The notes: generated by a model from the sequence alone, not told the origin. A stretch of 60,000 nucleotides of DNA from Tubiluchus corallicola (GCA_030141605.1 JAQGDQ010000002.1:188001-248000), one strand, 5' to 3'. Positions 1 through 29,139 are shown, counted from the first letter of the stretch. Numbers and translations are program-made.

Positions 1-133
1 TGCTCCTCTAAAATGGACACTGCTATGATGCTGAATCACATTAGGATGTTAGGATGTATACACAATGAGATAAACAGAGGGTAGCAAAGCACACATTTTT
101 TCCTCGCCCCTATCCTGTCTACTTCATCTTTAC

Positions 134-16301
<16,168 letters not shown>

Positions 16302-16734
16302 CTTAAAAAAGAAAACAAAAACTCAGAAACAGTAAAAAAATCATTAAACTAACAAAGAACATAGTAGGCTTACATATAGAATTAGTTAGGAGATATCTAA
16401 TTAGTTAGATACCGATAATTAGAATAGCGGACTCTTTGCTCATGATCAAGCAATAAGTTTACTAGGTAAGCTCATCGCAAATTTTAACTGCTGGTCAAAT
16501 TCTGCAGTATAGTTTTATATATAAATGCGCAACAGCACGTGCGCAATTCATAATTAACTTGCATGATGCACATTGCACATGACGACCTGCACGGTTTTCT
16601 GTTCCGATCCATGTAAGCAATTTGTTCCACGCTATCAGATACTCCGAAATATATATTAGGTTACTGCTAACTAAATTAACTAAATATTAGAACTATTTTC
16701 TTCACAAAGTTCAAGGTTGATTTCTGAAATTGGG

Positions 16735-17240
16735 ATCTTGAAAGTGCTGTGGTGAATTGATACTTCGGTCAAAGGGACAAGGACATCGGTCAGTTTTTCG
16801 ATTGTCATTCAACTCCTCCTATGGTTTTAAGTTAAATTCAATGATTTTCTTAAGTATTTACATAATGTGACGTAGGTGTGTACCTGGGCTTTTAAAAAGC
16901 TGGGATTCTTTTCAGAGCCCCAAATAGAAGCCAGAATGCGTATCACTGAATAACTTTAAAACTGTAGTAAGCAAAGTGACGGAACTTGCAGAGAAGACAG
17001 CTGGGGTTGAGGTTCTGACAGTGGTAGAACTGAGGTTATTTAGGTACCCGAAACAAGAGCCAAAATGCGAATATTAGGGCATCCACTTTTAATTCCGTCT
17101 CGCTAGACGCATGAAACTCACAGGGCAGGGGCCTTGGAATCGGTGTGGCGAACAGTGATCTCTGTCAAAGAGTCAAATACAGTACACATCAGATGTAAGC
17201 ACGATCGCGGATTTGAATATGAATTCATTAAATCTTGTTT
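16735..17240 (+). repeat. Dispersed semi-tandem repeat, locus 1
   Basis: A block (gene-free) with motifs CAAAGGGACAAGGACATCGG, ATTCAACTCCTCCTA and AAGTATTTA starts near 16735, and a partial second copy (GGGGCCTTGGAATCGG, GAACAGTGATCTCTGTCAAA) starts near 17130, so the local period is about 400 bp. The same series occurs at 31290-31920 in the same orientation. Confidence 0.7.
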
Positions 17241-18560
17241 TAGCTCGGCACTGTTAGATTGTACGTTGTTTACAAAGAACAGCATTACATCAGTAATGAT
17301 CCTACTACTTTCCTCAAGTTTAACGTGTACTAAACGACCCCTGTTCGGAAGCATTCCACGTGTTTAGAAGGGATTGGTTTTCGAGCTAAGTGTCTCGAGT
17401 TTTCGAGACTCATTTTCCACCTTCTATGCAAAGAAGACGAAGTTTGTATAGTTTTTCGCCAATGCATTACTAAGTTGTCCGCTATATATAGGTATTTTAT
17501 GTTTTTCTAATGAGATTCATGATCGTTTATTTGGTCTCGATGTATTACGACTTTAGATGGGAGAAGTGATATACCGGTATGTTCCAGATTTCTTTCTCAG
17601 TTATGACTACAGAACTTAAGAACACAGGTTAAATAGAAAATGTGTAAATGTGAGTGGATTTTGATAAAAGTATAATCATTTGAATTTTCTGGTTATGCAG
17701 CATGACCAGTAAATCTAAACGATTCTCATGCAAAGAATGAAAGGTCATACAATGACTTTCATCCGTTAATTATGGTGAAATATGAACGCAAACACAATCC
17801 TGACATCAAATCGAATATCAAACAACCAACTGCTCGAATCAGTGCAACGTCGAAGTAGTAATTTTTTTATTTTTAATTATTTAAAATTTATTTCATGACA
17901 TATAAAATTTTAACATTTAGTCATACAGAATATTATCAAAATTACAATGAAAACTACCGTAAAACGGGGTGAGTTCGCCACTTTTTGGGGTTTTTTTTGT
18001 TTTGTGGGTTTTTTTTGTTGTTTTTTGTTTGTGTTGTGGGGTGTTGTTTTTTTTTTTACTTAAATATTTACATATATACATTCGCAGCCAAACACAATAC
18101 ATAAATACACAAAACATGATTAAGCTTTTATTTTAATATAAATATTTACATAAATGTGCCTCTAGTTAAGGTAAAGTATAACTTAATCATAAGTACATAC
18201 ATAACCGTTGATATATGTATAGCTAATACGATGTTACTTAGAATGTCAAAAAGTATAACCAGAAAAATACATTTGCCTCTTCTAAAATTACTACCGACAA
18301 TATGCCAAATCGCTTATTAACCTAGAACTTATTTACATCTAAGTCAGCACATCTGTTTATAATGAGCTACACCATTGAAAATATACAAAACCCAGAAGAA
18401 TACAAAAGCTTTATTAAACTCATCTTAAGTGTTGAAACAGAAAACAATGAATTTATACACGAAATCCCACAATACCATTTATAAATTTATATTATATCGT
18501 ATTTTTGGTTATAAAAAAATTAATAGTAATATAATGATAAATTGTCATGTTTGCCTACGA
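17241..18560. other. No gene seen
   Basis: AT-rich DNA. Contains a G/T homopolymer-like stretch at about 17980-18057. Nothing else recognised. Confidence 0.5.
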
Positions 18561-18570
18561 AGGTCCCCCT

Positions 18571-18669
<99 letters not shown>

Positions 18670-18689
18670 CTCTCTCTCTCTCTCTCTCC
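18571..18689. repeat. (TC)n microsatellite
   Basis: About 120 bp of TC dinucleotide with CCTCTT interruptions toward the right end. Confidence 0.95.
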
Positions 18690-19430
18690 TCTTGGGATAT
18701 AATCCCATAAACAGTTTTCTTTAGCCGTGAAGCCAGTCTCGTTCTCGTTGTTGTTCATGTAACAAGTTTTTAGTAAGTTTTTATAATGTGGCGTCATAAC
18801 AGAATAACATCATACTTTAGTTTTTTTACGATAAAAAACAGTCTATGGCAACACTAAATGACGTTCTAAATAGCATTTGCACTAAATGGATTTATGGTAA
18901 CACTTAACGTGGTTGACGCCAATGACGCGTCCAGGTAGTTCGGCAGAAAAGGTTCAATAAGCAAGTAATCCAATATTTCACATTCCAGACTAGTTACAGT
19001 AACGTTCGGGTAGTTTTGTGGTTTCTGCACAATTATTATTGTTTATAACATGCACAGTTTCCCAAGGAAGGGGTTAAAATGACAGGTTGTGCGAATTAGC
19101 TCAAATCAGTGTTCTAAACTTACCTAGGAAAACCTGGCAAACCTATGTGTCTAGGCAAACCTATAGCAAAACAGCGATTTACTGCCACCTTTTGGCAAAA
19201 TACAAAAACAGTAGATAAAATTTCATATGCAAACTTCAACATGGGAAATAAAACGGAGATTTAAAAAATTGTGCCCGGCTTTTTTGGGAAATGTTTGCAA
19301 CATAAAAGTACATGTATCTGAGTGAGATATGTCTATAATAAACTAAAAAGAATCTGCTAATGCGATGTTCCGAGGAAAATAAAGTTCTAGGGTTAATAGG
19401 CACTTGTAGAATAGATAAATACTTTTGCCA
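18690..19430. other. No gene seen
   Basis: AT-rich unique sequence between two microsatellites; no supported frame. Confidence 0.5.
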
Positions 19431-19434
19431 TTGT

Positions 19435-19542
19435 TGTTTGCTGTCGTCTTCGTTGTCTTCGTTATCGTCGTCGTCCTCATCATTGTCGTCATCATTATTA
19501 TCATTATTATTGTTGCTATTATTATCGTTATCGTTTTTATTA

Positions 19543-19636
<94 letters not shown>

Positions 19637-19865
19637 CATTATCATTATCATTATCATTATCATTATCATTATCATTATCATTATCATTATCATTATCATT
19701 ATCATTATCATTATCATTATCATTATCATTATCATTATCATTATCATTATCATTATCATTATCATTATCATTATCATTATCATTATCATTATCATTATCA
19801 TTATCATTATTGTTATCTTTATCACTATCAGTATCACTGTCACTATCATTATCATTATTATTGTC
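19435..19865. repeat. ATT trinucleotide and (ATCATT)n hexanucleotide array
   Basis: Starts with mixed CGT/CAT trinucleotides, then ATT triplets (about 19535-19608), then about 34 near-perfect ATCATT hexamers (19609-19812), then decayed units. Open frames here (poly-I, poly-SL, poly-IM) are artefacts. Confidence 0.93.
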
Positions 19866-19869
19866 GTTT

Positions 19870-22170
19870 TAAAATCAGTTGGGAACAGGCACCTACTACC
19901 TTTTCTCTATGTAGTAAGTAACAAGGAAATCTAGTTTGTTTGATTATATTGCTCGTCTTTTTTTGAAATTTATTGTAGTCTACACTGGCTGCCCAGTGCC
20001 TTTGGCACGTATTAACTTTATACTGTACTAACTGTACTAACTGGATATTTTATATGTATGTTTTATGACATTAATTTATATATTGCCGAATTTTATTTAT
20101 AACTTTTATTAATACAAGACAAATTTAAAACATCGTTTACAAAGTAATCATTAAAACAGACCTAGCAGAAAACATGCAGCATTGCAATGTAGTATACTAT
20201 AAAACTATTTTATAAATTCCTTGGAATGTTTTGCCTTGATGCTAGTAAAGTTATTTCTGCGAAATATGTCAAGCATGCAGGAATGTCAGTCTGGACAAGG
20301 AACAAGTTTTGGGCCAAAATTAAATTTGTCGCGGAAATTGGTGGATTTTCTTTCCAAGAACATGATTGAAAATGGGCAATTTTAAATTCTGCTATCCATC
20401 ATAATTATATTTTAGATGTGTATACCGGTAGATTACACTGGCATTTTAATCAATATTTTTTGTAATTACTAATAACACGCATTGTGAGCTAATTCGTTTA
20501 AATCTTGGTACATTTCATCGATATACTAATAACGTATAGGATTGGTACAAGCCACTCATTTCATCGATATACTAATAACATATAGGATTGGCTGGTTAAT
20601 TAATCTTTGTGTTACCAGTTGATTAGTCATATCCTATAATTTTGTATTTAGAGTTGCAAACAGCAAAAAAAGTTATACCTTTGTTAACACTTGAGAAAAG
20701 GAGTTTCTAACTGCGAGGCTGGTGCCCAAATTAGCCACACTGAGGATGTATTGTACAGAAAACGTTCTAGTTGTATTGCTTTTTAACATTGACCTCCAAT
20801 TAATCATGCAGACATAGAGGGAGCACTTACGTGTTTATCTGTATGTATTTATACTGGTGAAATGTAATGCTCATTAAATAAACACGAATAGTTATTGTAC
20901 TGGGTTACTAAATGAATCATGCATGTTTCTTCCATCTTGGTAAGGTGGTCTATGTCTTAAATAATTTGGCACATGGGATATCATTATTGAAACCCAATGG
21001 AAATTTGTTGATACGGCTGATTTTCTTATTCATTGTCAGTAATTACAGTCTACAGGAATAATTAGTAATTTCTTTTCGAAAATATAATACTTTTGTCACA
21101 GATGCAAGGAGTCATATTTTATCGTCTTTAAGGATGTCACGATAAGGGTGTATTTTCCTAGGCGAGACTTAATCTGTCCTATTTATCATCCGCAATGAGT
21201 CAAATATTCCCCAGGTAAAGGTGAGTGGGAGGTTTGCACGATACGAGAAATCCGGACGATGAACTGTAATGACTATCACCAGTTGAATTTCAAGGCCGTG
21301 TAAGTGTACCGCTGCTACCGCCTACTAGTTTGTTCATTGCACACAAAGGGTTTAACGCTTTTAATGTCCATTAGCCTAGTCTCCTATTTTAGCATTCAAA
21401 TTTGTCTGCGTTTTCTGCAACTGATAAACCTGTTACCGATAGGCTGTACTATCTAATAAGTGCATATAAGGCTGTTACAAACTGCAAACAAGATTACAAA
21501 CTGCAGTCTGTTTAGCCTTTGCATATATTTGGCGCTGTGTACTTGTACGTAAAGCTTTAAAACATGATGCGAAATAAATAATAAATTTAATAAATAAATA
21601 TAATATGTACAATAATAACAGGTTCGAGGGGGATTTGTGGTTATTATTTTTTACATGCAGAAATAACTAAAACGGTTACAGTGTGAATATAGGTTACTAC
21701 TCTACATAGTGTTTTGCAGGATTCAACCCGAAATTGAACTTTTACGTTCAACCATTGGTACATTTTTATTATCATATAGTAAATAGTAACACACAAACGC
21801 TTTAACTTTTACTGACATATGCTGATGATATCAAATTTAGGTAAACACCGACCATAATCAATTTTATCTTCTTTCTTCGTGACTACATATATTTAGGGCA
21901 TTATTTTCCAGTATGTTACATGTTAATAAAAAATCATTTTACGAAGTCAGAAAATCATGCTAGTATATTTTTTTAAAATAGCAGCCATTTAAAATAATTG
22001 CTTCCAGCCTAACATAAAAGACTGAAAAACACCCTTTACTTAGCAAAATTATTTCGAATTAGTTTGGTGTTCAGAAGGTGCTTTGCGTTGTTTAACGTTT
22101 TGAGGTCAAACATTATTATTTTAGGTAAACGAAAGTAGGCATATTTAAAAACGAATAATTGGAATATGTC
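19870..22170. other. No confirmed gene; small tandem duplication
   Basis: AT-rich sequence. A 46-bp period direct duplication (unit with CATTTCATCGATATACTAAT) starts at 20511 and 20557. No exon recognised apart from the tentative receptor exon just to the right. Confidence 0.5.
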
Positions 22171-22176
22171 ACTCAC

Positions 22177-22255
22177 CGGATACAAATTTATTCTCATAGG
22201 GGTACAAGTCGTAAACGGCAAAACAAAGGTCACAAGAGTTTGTATATATTGCCAT
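22177..22255 (-). CDS. Tentative first coding exon of the GABA-B-like receptor
   Basis: An ATG at 22255 opens 26 codons ending ENKFVS and a strong donor (CCG|GTGAGT) in phase 1, as required by the exon starting at 16301. The joined residues run FVSVGATLLWLS, a plausible signal-peptide core. The N-terminal part is not typical of a signal peptide and there is no homology support, so another exon is possible. The intron would be 5.9 kb. Confidence 0.3.
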
Positions 22256-22604
22256 TTATAATTGTAGAGATTAGTCTATTGTTAAAGCTAGCGTAATTAT
22301 ATAGGTGTGCTTTGATTGACAAGTTCAGAGTCTTTTTTTACATAAATCGCCTCAAGCAAGGCAGTGTTGATAACAAACAAATCTGTAAACTGTAAAACAA
22401 ATCGGTTACCAGAGGTAATCTACCACAAAAATACAAGACAGCACATGATAATTACTTGAACCTGAAGTAAGAAGTCTACAAAAGTATGAAATTCAATAAT
22501 TGCTGATTTAAAGAGTCTCCAAGTTTATTGAAACTAGATTTAAATTAGAAAATTAATTCTATATTAAAAATTAGAAAATAATCATGCCTAAAATGTAATA
22601 GAAC

Positions 22605-22735
22605 AATAGAATAGAATAGCATAGCATAGAATAGAATAGAATAGAATAGAATAGAATAGAATAGAATAGAATAGAATAGAATAGAATAGAATAGAATAGA
22701 ATAGAATAGAATAGAATAGAACAGAATAGAACTTT
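22605..22735 (-). repeat. (TTCTA)n pentanucleotide tail of a LINE
   Basis: About 25 copies of TTCTA on the minus strand, directly after AAAAAATAAAG. It is the 3' tail of the LINE remnant to its right; a short version of the same tail ends the copy at 59331. Confidence 0.85.
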
Positions 22736-23410
22736 ATTTTTTACATAGATCACATTAAATTGTGTACATGATAATAGTCCATGGCATGTTAGTAGTAGTT
22801 AAAATATAAAACAGACCACAATACCTTAAAATTATACCAAACTAAAAATTGACAAAAGCACTAAATCTGATAAATCACAAAAAATACTTTGTAAAATTGT
22901 GTTTTTCTATATTCTACGTATTTATCTAAAGTAATTATCTTGAGCAGTTTTTATTATGTCTTGTATTTCAACTTAGCACTCTGATCTTAACATAATTTTT
23001 GCAGCTCGCTTTTGTAACCTGATTATATTATTTAAGTTTTCTCTATACGAGCATAGATAGTAATAGGCTATATGTGGCAAAACTGTCGCATTCCATAGCA
23101 GTTTTTGCAAGCGATTTATTAATAAAGGGTTGGAGTTTTTCAATACACCAATTTCTCGGGCTACTTTGCTCCTCCACAGTCTACACAAGTTTTCTTGCCA
23201 AGTGAGGTTCTCATCGAGTATGACGTCTAATAATTCTTCGCTTGTCGCTTGAACTAAAGTTTCATCATTTATTCGGATATTTTAATTTGCTCTGTTTCTG
23301 CCGTAGGCACGTTTTGTCGGCTGCAGACAACCATTGCATTTGTTTCGCTTACATTTATAGAAATGTTATTGTCAACCAATCACTGATTTACATTGGACGG
23401 TCGACAAAGA
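22736..23410 (-). pseudogene. LINE remnant: C-terminal part of reverse transcriptase and 3' UTR
   Basis: Minus-strand frame reads LDVILDENLTWQENL, LKNSNPLLINRLQKLLWN, LPHIAYYYLCSY and NIIRLQKRAAKIMLRSEC, the classic post-palm segment of Jockey/CR1-like LINEs. Upstream, after frameshifts, NVSETNAMVVCSRQ matches the NxxKT motif. The coding part ends near 22979 and a short 3' UTR leads to the TTCTA tail. Truncated at the 5' end and frameshifted. Confidence 0.85.
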
Positions 23411-23782
23411 TATATCTATTATAAGGGGGCCAGTTGTTTGGTAGAACAAAACCACTGCTCACAAATTACGCTGCGCAGGATACTGACAAACCGAACGCGT
23501 TCTAGTAGGAAACCACACAGTACTAAAGTAAATACAGGTATAAAATACAAAAGCGACAAACGGCAATAACAACGTAAAAGCAAGTCTACCAATAAAATCG
23601 AAATTTTAAAATAGGTAAGATAGTTATTTATAGTTAGATAATAAATTCGGAGTAACCTATATGTGTAATAAATGCCTTGAAGTTTTACATAGCAATTAAA
23701 ATCTTTTTAACGGAATACCGGTCTCTCGTGTATACAGAGGTAAGCTCTGAATTACATTATCATGCAAACGTCAACTATCATA

Positions 23783-23979
23783 TTAAGTGATCTTTTCTTT
23801 TGAGGGTTTTCCTTTGAAATCAGCAGTCTTGATGATGTACGTTTCGTGGAAAAACTTGATGAATAATATCATGTAGCTTGCATACATTAGACATCCACAT
23901 ATCATTGAGACACCATCTCCACTACAACGCAAGTCTACAAATACGGTCAGGTAAAGGTACCATGCACAAACGATGAAAC
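23783..23979 (-). CDS. ELOVL6: ELOVL6-like exon 2 (terminal)
   Basis: Acceptor TTTTTTACCAG; two bases complete a glycine codon, then 64 codons and TAA. Encodes the last two helices and the KEKIT ER-retrieval end. Confidence 0.92.
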
Positions 23980-25625
23980 CTGGTAAAAAAACGGAAACTG
24001 AGCAAATGGTTGAGCAGCACAAAACTTTATTGCCAAATTTACTGAAAATTCGGCCATTGACAAGGTGTAGATAGGTTATTCTTTTTCACATCTCATGCTT
24101 TCAGGTAAACATGAATGCAGATTGTGCTGCAGAATTTATACCCATATTTTGTTATTTCCATAGTCACGCTTCTTTCTCTGAGTGTAAGGCATGCTTTGAG
24201 TGTAATGCATATTTTGCTTATCGTATTTAAAAGACAAATTTTTGCCTATTTACCACTAAGCTTTCATAAGATGATAGCACTTTATTATTAGAATTTCATG
24301 ACTTTAGTTGAGGGTAGATATAATATGACTCAGATATTTCGGCTAATTTAGTATCTCATCACAGAAGCTTATTCTTTGTAGTTAGTGAGATTACGGTCTT
24401 CTCACAATCAGACAATAAATAACCAGACGGATGCTCGGTGCTAACTTTGAATGCCGGGGGCGGGGTACCAGCAAGAGTAGCCTTTTAAAACAATCATGAA
24501 TGTGCGTCGCGTTATTTCAATAGTATATATGTCATGTGTGAGTGACATAATTATATAATGCGACATATAGTTGTAGGTTATGATACGTTATTACGATTTT
24601 TCTAATAAATTTGTTTACACTGACAATTATGTCACTGTTGGCTGGTGATAGAATTAGCTGTTCTAAATTTATCTACTTAAAAATTAAAATTGTATCCAGC
24701 AACTATAAAGCAGACACATTTTGCTTTAATAATTTTAAAACCATGTTTCTATGAACCAGTGAATGTCCTCCATGGAATAAACAAACGAATTGCTTTGCAT
24801 TTGATACAGACCTGCAGCCTATTTTGTTTATCTTAGTTAACACTGATAATGCCTTTGAGAAGACAATCGTTGGATTTTCAATAACTTACCTAAAATCATT
24901 TGCAGAATCTGCATTAGCGTAATGACAACATTGACAAATTTTGGCACATACACGCGAAGAGATTTGAGAGCAAAATAAAAGTACATGACACTGTGTACTG
25001 TGTAATTCATTGTAGCGAACCACCTCCCAGCTCCAGTCTGCACTCTGTATGCGTACCAACTGAAAATCAGGACGGTTATGTGATGATACCAATGCAGAAA
25101 GATCAACTTTTTCTTGCGAAGGACAATAAAGATCGTGTCAAGTAATTCAGGAGCCTTTGAAAAGATGAATCTGCTGGTGTATACCCCAGGAAGACCATAG
25201 AGGTAACTGGTGACGCAGACAGAATAACTGAAGCTGTACATTTTCAGAGAGTAGATGAGTTCTGGAAGCATATGCCACGTTCCCATCAAACTGAAAACTG
25301 ACAGGCCAAAGCTCCACAAAAAGAGGGCTCCTCGAAGATCGAATTTTTCTCGGTCCTTCATGATTTTTTGAAGGCCAAATACTAAAATTAGGTAGACGGT
25401 GGACAGGTAGATTGACCAATGCCAGTAGTTCACATACCAATAATACGTGGAGTGCCTTACACTAAAAGTAGTATTTTGCGCTTCGAAAGGAAAAACAGCA
25501 TTAAGAGAAAAATTGTAAGGCTCTGGTTTATTTCCATGGATGGTTTTGCTAATATCCTCTACTGTTAAGTAACTCATGTAATCATCGTCGCTTATTTGCC
25601 ATATCTTGGTCAAGACAGCATCCAT
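23783..25625 (-). CDS. ELOVL6: ELOVL6-like very-long-chain fatty acid elongase
   Basis: Condensing enzyme (3-ketoacyl-CoA synthase) of the ER fatty-acid elongation cycle; ELOVL6 relatives extend C12-C16 saturated and monounsaturated acyl-CoAs. Two exons (25625-24890 and 23979-23783) join in phase 1 into 310 residues. Visible hallmarks are SKAPELLDT (156-164), the catalytic histidine box HWYHH (178-182) in LHWYHHITVL, MNYTVHSVMYFYF (206-218) and TLMQILQ (236-242). Several hydrophobic spans fit the seven-helix fold. The C-terminus KEKIT is a K-x-K-x-x ER-retrieval signal. The segment before the first helix (about 60 residues) is longer than in vertebrate ELOVL6 and has NFS and NTT sequons. No intact competing frame. 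Family is certain; substrate is inferred. Confidence 0.95.
24890..25625 (-). CDS. ELOVL6: ELOVL6-like exon 1
   Basis: ATG at 25625, 245 codons plus one base, donor TTTTAG|GTAAGT. Holds the histidine box and most helices. The intron to exon 2 is 910 bp. The start is the first ATG of the frame; an upstream 5' UTR exon cannot be seen. Confidence 0.93.
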
Positions 25626-25639
25626 TATCTTTGCTAATA

Positions 25640-26092
25640 TTATTTGTTTATCGGTTTTGAAATATATAGCTGGTAAAAGTTCTTCATCAAGACAGTCACA
25701 AGCTTTGTCACATATTTCGCTCTCGAGAGAAAGTAAATAAGTGATTATATGCAGCCTACAAACTTTTTTGTATCCCCAACGGGTATTAAAAAGTAGGATA
25801 TTTGTTATCTATGTAAGCGTGCAGCTTACATTAAATTTTTTAAAATCAACATTATACTCGTGACGACCTTTGTTTGACAGATTTTCTGCAATGTATTTTA
25901 CGTGATATTCTACTGTGATAAGATAAGCTAATATGTAATACTAGGGGACTCTGCATAGTTTTATAATTCTATTATAGGTATGTGACAAAGCAATGGTGAT
26001 ATAAATTTCTAAATTTCTCAAAATTTGCCTAGTCTGCCTCTACCCATTTTTCCTACCTTTCCTTTTCTTCACTTATGTATCTTTCATTAATT

Positions 26093-26143
<51 letters not shown>

Positions 26144-27420
26144 TTGCAGCTCGTTTTTCTCATTTTTCAGCTGGTCTTTCTCACACCATGACAGGCCAAC
26201 AGAGACGTTTCTATTGGCCTGTCATGTGTGAATGTCTTTAATGGTTGAAACATTTCTTATTTAATGATTTATTTGCGATCACTGCGCCTGTTAATTCTCA
26301 AAATTCCCAAAATTCCAATAGCATCTTATTGTATTAAATTTGAAAAACTCTTGTTTTGCTACGGAACATAAATTAATTGAGAACACAAGATTGCGACCAA
26401 TCATGTATGTAAAATAACATGTAAAATAACAGAGACATGCACAAGACATGAGGGTTTGATGCGCAAACAACTTTGAAGTTCGCGTCGGAAGGATGACCTA
26501 GACCAAGTTAATTTTGTCAACCAAACAATTTAAAACTGTTGCAATTTGCTCACAGGGGCGACTGCCGCGCTAAAAGTGTAGCTTTCGCCTTGCCATAGCA
26601 ACAGCCCAAAGCAATAAATAAAAAATTCGAGAAATGTGTAAAATGGCTATAACAGTGCAGTTGCTCCGTGGAATAAAGTCATAGCGACACATCTGTACTA
26701 GACTTCCCTAATCTGTGTGATCTAGGACAAGCGAATAAATTTGGATACACCCCTGCTATATACGCCAGAAATGTAGTGATACTGACTAAGGCCAGGAGGC
26801 CTTGACGCCATTGTAAAATGCATCTATGTTCATCACAAAGACAATTCTCGAATGAACGTTACTGCTGGAGGACCGCAGCGAGATATACCTCGAGTGTTAT
26901 TCCATATTTTATAGGCTACCTGCCTAGTGAAAATTTTCTATTTTTTGGAAATATTGCCTATCAATCTATTGGACTGTCGTCATATGCACAAATTAAATCA
27001 AATTAAAGTAAAGCTAATGAAGCCAAAATTTAAATATAAATTTAGACTGTTGTAAAGCATCCATGCAAAAGATAATCTGGAGGTATTTGGAGCCACTAGT
27101 GCTCGCTATTTGTCTAACACGCAATTTGAAATTGGTTTTTACTCAGGCCTAAATTCCAATGTTAAAATGGTGGCTTATATCAGACAATAACAAAATGAAA
27201 TATAATAGAAACTATCTTTTCCTCGCCTTTGATAATAAAGGAATGAAAAAGCAGTGTCTATTTTACTTCGTTATTTTTAGTAAAGCCTGAAGCTATTGTC
27301 CGACTTTAGCCTGTGCACAACTGTAAGGACCCATTATATAATAGGTGCCCATTATGTAATAGAAAAATGCCCAATATGTATGTAATACCTATTTAACATC
27401 TGCGACATTACTTGTATTAT
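25640..27420. other. Intergenic: (TC)n run and hairpin, no gene
   Basis: Upstream of the elongase. (TC)n lies at 26097-26139. A hairpin lies at 26182-26230. Otherwise AT-rich. Confidence 0.6.
26182..26230. repeat. Hairpin with 12-bp perfect core stem
   Basis: ATGACAGGCCAA (26188-26199) and TTGGCCTGTCAT (26214-26225) are exact reverse complements around a 14-nt loop, with a further CACA/TGTG extension. Could be a MITE terminus or a cruciform. Confidence 0.75.
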
Positions 27421-27429
27421 ACACGTAGT

Positions 27430-27515
27430 TAGGTTGAAAGTTGTTGATTGGAATGGCACTGCAATGGACTGCTAGTCGATGGATTCCAGGTTCGAATCTA
27501 CTGTGGCACTATTGT
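27430..27515 (+). mobile_element. tRNA-derived SINE-like fragment
   Basis: Contains a pol III B-box-like GGTTCGAATCT at about 27491 and, some 45 nt upstream, TGGAATGGCACTGC in A-box position. The arms do not fold into a clean tRNA. Confidence 0.35.
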
Positions 27516-27519
27516 ATTT

Positions 27520-28600
27520 ATACAGAATTCGTTCCTTTTTTCATTCGTCTAGTTTTTTTCGTTAAGACTACCCAAACTGTGCGGTAAAACGAACTTTAGG
27601 CATAACTTTTCCCAATTCGTGATGGAAACATTAATTTTGTGATAATTTTTGTCATTGATATTTTGTCACTAATAATAAATAGATTAGCGAAGAAGTTAGT
27701 ACTTTTTATATTTCATAATTTTTACAATAATAATTAATATTGTCGCGAAGAGAATATTATTGATCACATCTTATTTTGCCTTGTAATCGTACTAATTAAG
27801 GAGTAATAACATTTCTCATGCATATTGTCATCTTTGGCCTGCATGTGTGGTAAAATTGTGTAATACACATTTAATTACTAACAGTTGTAAAGGCAGTGCT
27901 GATAAAAACAGCTCAGAATTGTTGGCAATCTTTAATAGGCCCACTCCCAAACAGAAGACACAAATAATTACTGAAAAGGTTATTACAAACTGGGCAGATT
28001 TTGTATTACATATTGGCAGCATCATATTATTACATAATAGACAATTTTTTTGTTACATTTTATAATATATAATTATACATTTCATAATATTACATATTAG
28101 ACATTTTTGTATTGCACAAAAGGCACACTGAGTCGATAATTACACAATGGGTTCATGCATTGGCCCATTTTACTCTGTGTATTGTAACAATACTGAGTGT
28201 AAGAAATAGGTACCTATCGATGAGTTTTTACATCTACTTAGTTACCTTTGGGTGGTCCACTTGATAAGTTTTCCTATACACTAGTAAGGTCCGGGTCAGT
28301 TTGAGGTGCAATGCGCACCGTCGCAGTAAATGTAACATTCAACGTAGAGACAAGAATAAAATAGTTTCGACCATGAAACCGAAAGCATCACGTTAACACC
28401 GCAAATATCAGTCGCCCTGAGGTGACAAATTACAAACCGTCACATTCTATTTTCTTCAGTAGATGAATGGCTGTGACTTGTGCAACAATGGTGCGAGAAG
28501 GTCAAGTTTTATTTGTTGCGCATCATGTGACTATTTCAGCGACCACTATTTAAAAATGTACAAAATAAATTCAAGGAAATATGTCCAATTGTGAAGAAAT
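27520..28600. other. Intergenic, no gene seen
   Basis: AT-rich DNA with repeated TACATAATAG/TATTACATAT words near 27330-27380 and 28010-28110. No supported frame. Confidence 0.5.
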
Positions 28601-28868
28601 AGAGAAAAAGATAATGACGATGACGACGACAATAACAACAACCACAGTAACTTATGCTACAGCAACGAGACAACAATGACAACGACGACAATGACGATGA
28701 CAACTGCTACAACAGCAAGAACGACACGACCACGATATTGGTAGCGCCATCGAAGCAACAATAATGATAACAAAAAATTGTCGGGAATTTTCAGCAACAT
28801 AATAATTATTATAGTATTTTCTTTAAATGGCGAGGGACTTTTGTAACACCTACATATAGTTATAGTAT

Positions 28869-29136
28869 ATGTAGTATAGGCGGCAAGACTGCGGAGGAGG
28901 TCAAGTGACCCAATGGACTACACCAGGGAGGAAGAGAGGGGGTTCCTGCTGTCTGGGCAACTCAGGATCTCCATACACCTTGCCCAGGCGTGCGCCCTGG
29001 AGACGTTCAAGGATCGCACTGCTCAGCCACAGTCGACGCTGCAGCTCCATCAATGTGATCAATAACTGACTCTCTTGGCGCACACTCCATTGTCTTCCGA
29101 GACAGAAGGATGCCAACAACAACAACATGTAGTATA
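28869..29136 (+). mobile_element. 248-bp GC-rich retro-insert with 10-bp target duplication
   Basis: ATGTAGTATA occurs exactly at 28869-28878 and 29127-29136, flanking a markedly more GC-rich insert (28879-29126) that ends in (CAA)n-type CAACAACAACAAC. This is the structure of a 5'-truncated LINE or a SINE integrated by target-primed reverse transcription. The open frame on its minus strand has no homology I recognise. Confidence 0.7.
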
Positions 29137-29139
29137 GTA

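Noticed and set aside
19343-19934. 170-codon open frames (poly-IM, poly-SL, poly-I)
   Set aside because: They are translations of the ATCATT/ATT repeat; no start context, homology or splice support.
22571-22753. Frame of repeated FYSIL
   Set aside because: Translation of the LINE's (TTCTA)n tail.
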